This document shows positions 60,293-64,000 of a stretch of 64,000 nt of DNA, one piece after another (position 1 is the stretch's first letter; each line of letters starts with the position of its first letter). The stretch comes from Flavobacterium sp. (lineage in GTDB: Bacteria; Bacteroidota; Bacteroidia; Flavobacteriales; Flavobacteriaceae), in the NCBI RefSeq assembly GCF_027484205.1, contig NZ_JAIXUB010000004.1, positions 60,650-124,649 on the forward strand, given 5' to 3'. The position numbers and the translations under genes were made by a program. A model generated the notes under the pieces. The model ran no database searches. It worked only from the letters and a program-made list of their open reading frames with translations, and was not told the DNA's origin.

Positions 60293-63200
60293 ATGCGAAA
60301 TTTTACTTTATCGAAGATAAATAGCTTCAAAACGCTATTTGTTTTATTTTTTGCTTTACTATCCTTAAATGTTTTTGCAGAAGGAACGCCTACTCTTTCT
60401 CCTAATGCGGCAAACATAACAGGATTGTTATCTGCGCCAGATATTACATCTGGACCTTATGTAGGTGCGCCAGATGATAACCGTGTTAAATTTTACATTA
60501 ACAACAATGCTACCGAAAATTTTTATTTTGGTTTTGATGCTCGTGGATATATCAACACGGCACCAAGTCCAAGATTAGGAGCTAATGTTGTTTTTTATAG
60601 AATTTACAGTTCAGCTGCTCCAACAGTTGTTGTTCAACAAGGTGTTTGGAATCCTGCTGTTGGTTCAGTTGGAACAATAGATGGTCACGCTGCGGCGTTA
60701 GTAGGGCCAAATATTGGAGGTGTAACAACAGGTTATAATCCTTTTGTTTTTAATCCAACAGCTGATGGCGAATATTTTATCTCTGTGTATAGAAGTAGTA
60801 CTACTGATGGTAATACACCAATAACTACAGCTGCTGGTCGTGTCTTTTTAGGACTTTTTGATTTTACAGTAGCTAATAATTCAGGAGCTTTTACTAAACA
60901 CAATGGTAGAGTATATTCAGATAAATGGAGTTTTGCTGCGGCAGATGGTGCTTTAGTTGTAGATGTTAATGCTACAGCTAATCCAACCTTTCATGCATAT
61001 ACTGATGACCAAACAATTGTAAAAATAGAATTCAATGCAGGATTTAAGCCTATTGCTTTTAATGTTGCAGTAAATAAATATGGTGTAACGCCAGGTGTGT
61101 GGACAACAACAAGACGTTCAGTATACTCTGCTTCAACACCAGCTTTATCTAATGGATATAAGGTTTTTATCAATGTTCCTGACCCAGTCGTCTTCCCAGT
61201 TAGTGCAGTGCCTGTTAATCCTACATTTTTAACACCATCTGTTACGGGATGTGGTCCATATACAATTCATTATAACGTTTCCGAGCCCGGAGATGTAAAA
61301 TTATTATTAAACTTAGATGGAGTTGCAGGATATCAATCACCAGGTGCAGATAGATTATTAGAAGATTTAGATGTCTTGGCTGGTAATAATGATATTTCAT
61401 GGGATGGATTAAATGGTTTAGGTGTTGCAGTAGCACCTGGGACAAATATAAATTTAGCATTAACTTTTCAAAAAGGACGTTTTAATCTTCCTTTATATGA
61501 TGCTGAAATTAATAAAAATGGTTTTGATGTTTCCTTAGTTTCACCCGTATCTGTACCGAACGCTGTAATGTTTTGGGATGATAGCACATTAACAACGCTT
61601 CCAGCAGCGGCAGTTGCAACGGATTGTGATAATACTGCTGAAAACGCGAATAATATTACTACTGGAGGTATTAATAATTCATTAGTTGGGACAGTTTCTC
61701 CTGCTCGTGCATGGAGTGGTGATGGTAATCCAACACAAGCTGTTGTTGCGCCTTCAGTACCAGCAACTGCACCAAACAACGAAACTACAGGCTTTCAATG
61801 TGATGACTTTGGAAATGTTAGAATTCTAAACACATGGGGTTGGGGTTATGCTTCAAATGCTACAAATCTTAATATTGTATTAGGTTGTGCTGATTTGAGT
61901 GTTACTAAAGTTGCTAGTTCTGCAACACCAGTTGTTGGAACTAATATAACTTTCACATTAACAGCATCAAATGCAGGACCAGCACCAAGTAATCCAACAG
62001 TAGTTAACGATTTATTACCTTCAGGATATACTTATCAAAGTGATAACTCTGGAGGTAACTATAACTCAGTTACAGGAAATTGGAATGTTGGAGCTTTAGC
62101 AAGTGGTGCAAATGCATCAATACAAATTGTTGCTACTGTTAATACAACTGGTTCTTATGCAAATACTGCTACAATTTCAGGAAGTCAGGAAGATCCAACT
62201 TTAACTAATAATACTTCAACAGTAACGCCGATTCCTCAACCAGATTTTGATGGTGATGGTATTGGAGATACTGCAGACTTAGATGATGATAATGATGGAA
62301 TTCTAGATACTGCAGAACTTTGTAATTCAGCTAAAACGTTAACATGGACAAATCCGTCAACAGGAGTATACAGATATGTTGATACTACAAATGATTTGAG
62401 CATTCGTGTCACTTTATCTGACTATGCAAATTTTTGGGATTTAGGAGCAGGATTATTTAACGCAAATATTGATGCTACTTGTTCTAATTTTTCTACAAGA
62501 ACAGGTACAGCTATTACAGGTACTAATGCTCTAACATTTTTAACTGGTGCTGGTTCTGGAGCTTCAACTTCAGCAAATATGACAGTTGAATATTTTAATG
62601 CTGCAGGTACAACACCTAGAAGTTTATATAATCCCATATTACATGTTTCAGGAATTGGAGGTACACAACCTATTGGTTTACAGCAAAGGGTAACAAGTTC
62701 TTCTTGGGCTTTACAAGGTGGAGATACTTTTACAACAGTAAGTTCAGATCCTAATTTTTCTACAACTGGAACAACTTTTGTTCATGGTAATTTAGGAAAC
62801 GTTAATCCAACTGCTATGACTAATTGTGCAACAGGAGAAAATTCTGGTACAATTAAAATAAATGGATACGTATCTGATTATCAGTTTACAGCGACTCAAT
62901 TAAATTATTTGGGTGTACCAACAAATTCTGCACAAACATTAGATAGACTTTATTTTGTTTTTGAATATGAACCTTTATGTGCAGATGCTGACCTTGATGG
63001 ATATAGTAATGCAGTCGATTTAGATTCTGATGGTGATGGTTGTTCGGATTCTAACGAATATTATAACAATAATACAAGTGCAGCTTCAGGACAACAATTT
63101 GGACAAACAGGTGGAGCAGTTGCTCCAACTAACCCAAATGGTACAGTAAATTTACCTGCTGCAACTTATACAGGTTCTTACGCAAATGCTACAAATAGCG

Positions 63201-64000
63201 CTGTATCTTCAGCTTGTGTAGTTAACGTGCCGCCAGTTGCAGATAATGACACAGCAAATACACCATACGATACTAACGTAAACATTTTAGCATCAACAGG
63301 TGATACAGATACAGATGGAACTATCAATTTAGCAAGTATTGATTTAGATCCAACAACTCCATTAACAAACGATACTACATTTACCGTTCCAGGAGAAGGA
63401 ACATATACTGCAAATGCAGATGGAACGGTGACATTTGATCCGTTACCGACATTCAGTGGAACAACTACACCAGTAAATTATACTATTGAGGATAACAATG
63501 GAGCAAATTCAAATATTGCTACATTAACAGTAACAGTTGCAAACAATCCACCTGTTGCAGATAATGATTCAGCAAGTACACCATATGATACTAACGTAAA
63601 CATTTTAGCATCAACAGGTGATACGGATATTGATGGAACAATTAATACTGCAAGTATTGATTTAGATCCAACAACTCCATTAACAAACGATACAACGTTT
63701 ACAGTTCCAGGAGAAGGAACATATACTGCAAATGCAGATGGAACAGTAACATTTGATCCATTACCAACATTCAGTGGAACAACTACACCAGTAAATTATA
63801 CTATCGAAGATAACAATGGAGCAAATTCAAATATTGCTACATTAACTGTAACAGTTGCAAACAATCCACCAGTTGCAGATAATGATACAGCAAGTACACC
63901 GTACGATACTAACGTAAATATATTAGCATCAACAGGTGATACGGATATTGATGGAACAATTAATACTGCAAGTATTGACTTAGATCCAACAACTCCTTTA
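60293..64000 (+). CDS. Giant secreted repeat protein/adhesin, 5' part
   Basis: The frame is open for 1,236 codons from the ATG at 60293 to the window edge. A signal peptide (about 1-29, SLNVFAEG) is followed by a long globular or beta-rich region, then a DUF11 conserved-repeat domain (about 533-643, ADLSVTKVASSATPVVGTNI). Next come two thrombospondin-type-3 calcium-binding stretches (about 651-675 DFDGDGIGDTADLDDDNDG, and about 897-920) and, from residue 980, tandem 106-residue repeats of CshA-fibril type (GTYTANADGTVTFDPLPTFS). This layout fits type IX-secreted surface adhesins with a C-terminal sorting domain, which would lie beyond the window. Confidence 0.9.
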   Translation, partial: MRNFTLSKINSFKTLFVLFFALLSLNVFAEGTPTLSPNAANITGLLSAPDITSGPYVGAPDDNRVKFYINNNATENFYFGFDARGYINTAPSPRLGANVVFYRIYSSAAPTVVVQQGVWNPAVGSVGTIDGHAAALVGPNIGGVTTGYNPFVFNPTADGEYFISVYRSSTTDGNTPITTAAGRVFLGLFDFTVANNSGAFTKHNGRVYSDKWSFAAADGALVVDVNATANPTFHAYTDDQTIVKIEFNAGFKPIAFNVAVNKYGVTPGVWTTTRRSVYSASTPALSNGYKVFINVPDPVVFPVSAVPVNPTFLTPSVTGCGPYTIHYNVSEPGDVKLLLNLDGVAGYQSPGADRLLEDLDVLAGNNDISWDGLNGLGVAVAPGTNINLALTFQKGRFNLPLYDAEINKNGFDVSLVSPVSVPNAVMFWDDSTLTTLPAAAVATDCDNTAENANNITTGGINNSLVGTVSPARAWSGDGNPTQAVVAPSVPATAPNNETTGFQCDDFGNVRILNTWGWGYASNATNLNIVLGCADLSVTKVASSATPVVGTNITFTLTASNAGPAPSNPTVVNDLLPSGYTYQSDNSGGNYNSVTGNWNVGALASGANASIQIVATVNTTGSYANTATISGSQEDPTLTNNTSTVTPIPQPDFDGDGIGDTADLDDDNDGILDTAELCNSAKTLTWTNPSTGVYRYVDTTNDLSIRVTLSDYANFWDLGAGLFNANIDATCSNFSTRTGTAITGTNALTFLTGAGSGASTSANMTVEYFNAAGTTPRSLYNPILHVSGIGGTQPIGLQQRVTSSSWALQGGDTFTTVSSDPNFSTTGTTFVHGNLGNVNPTAMTNCATGENSGTIKINGYVSDYQFTATQLNYLGVPTNSAQTLDRLYFVFEYEPLCADADLDGYSNAVDLDSDGDGCSDSNEYYNNNTSAASGQQFGQTGGAVAPTNPNGTVNLPAATYTGSYANATNSAVSSACVVNVPPVADNDTANTPYDTNVNILASTGDTDTDGTINLASIDLDPTTPLTNDTTFTVPGEGTYTANADGTVTFDPLPTFSGTTTPVNYTIEDNNGANSNIATLTVTVANNPPVADNDSASTPYDTNVNILASTGDTDIDGTINTASIDLDPTTPLTNDTTFTVPGEGTYTANADGTVTFDPLPTFSGTTTPVNYTIEDNNGANSNIATLTVTVANNPPVADNDTASTPYDTNVNILASTGDTDIDGTINTASIDLDPTTPL
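63230..64000 (+). repeat. 318-base tandem repeats in the adhesin gene
   Basis: Units begin at 63230, 63548 and 63866, each 318 bases (106 codons), and the array continues past the window. Units are nearly identical in DNA, with scattered third-position changes plus a few amino-acid changes (TDTDGTINLAS in unit 1, TDIDGTINTAS in units 2 and 3). Each unit opens with PPVADND and encodes one CshA-like fibril module. Confidence 0.95.

Noticed and set aside
61242..62637. Minus-strand open frames within the giant adhesin gene
   Set aside because: The plus-strand frame is continuously open with clear signal peptide and domains. The antisense frames have no recognisable product and arise from Thr/Asn/Ala-rich coding.

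Overview
The window comes from a low-GC member of the Bacteroidota, almost certainly a Flavobacterium or close relative. The evidence is the complete gldK-gldL-gldM-gldN gliding/type IX secretion locus, a PorT-type protein, the lipoprotein TamL in place of TamA, an XrtF exosortase pair, menaquinone-type MenG, AT-rich intergenic DNA, and many copies of the Bacteroidota promoter box TAnnTTTG (some with an upstream TTG). No tRNA, rRNA, CRISPR array, insertion sequence or prophage is visible. Almost everything looks like vertically inherited core or family-level genes.

Layout: 1-1304 holds a truncated secreted coiled-coil protein and a lipoprotein nuclease. 1306-6952 (minus) is the cell-shape operon mreB-mreC-mreD-mrdA-rodA, followed upstream by purH. 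8723-13646 (plus) carries a lipoprotein, an orphan MacB/FtsX-type permease, a small anchored protein and a heme-type TonB-dependent receptor. 13697-18305 (minus) has accD, fbaA and tamL. 18341-22513 has an rRNA-type SPOUT methyltransferase, menG-porT, a 2TM gene with folA, a CBM48-like protein and a GAF-type methionine sulfoxide reductase. 22583-27255 (plus) has the XrtF exosortase pair and a metal-linked cassette (HYC_CC_PP protein, TonB receptor, heavy-metal-binding protein, DUF2490 protein). 27347-35310 (plus) looks like one long transcription unit: DedA, a small envelope protein, DabA, DabB, a SulP transporter and a second DUF2490 outer-membrane protein, which I read as an extended dissolved-inorganic-carbon uptake operon.

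35404-42947 (minus) is the familiar Bacteroidota string miaB, YcxB-like, sigma-54 activator, lptE, TPR-like protein, secG, groES, groEL. 43264-51827 (plus) is topA, a degenerate arginase-fold protein and gldKLMN. 51921-57656 mixes an FAD oxidoreductase, DUF983, an ABC-F ATPase, DUF4345, a FemAB/GNAT-like acyltransferase and DUF1761. 57821-64000 (plus) has a plant-type LRR protein, two tandem NarL/LuxR response regulators and the first 1,236 codons of a giant secreted adhesin with DUF11, calcium-binding and CshA-like tandem repeats that runs off the window.

How the parts connect: GldK-N and PorT belong to the type IX secretion/gliding machine that probably exports the giant adhesin. TamL and LptE serve outer-membrane and LPS assembly, and mre/mrd/rod genes build the wall. 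The most noteworthy observations are a pseudo-arginase lacking three of six metal ligands inside the gld locus, the extended dab operon, an AccD with no zinc-ribbon cysteines, a C-terminal PLYxLxC motif shared by two small envelope proteins in neighbouring operons, a dispersed hairpin element present in three intergenic gaps, and heptanucleotide microsatellites near gene starts.
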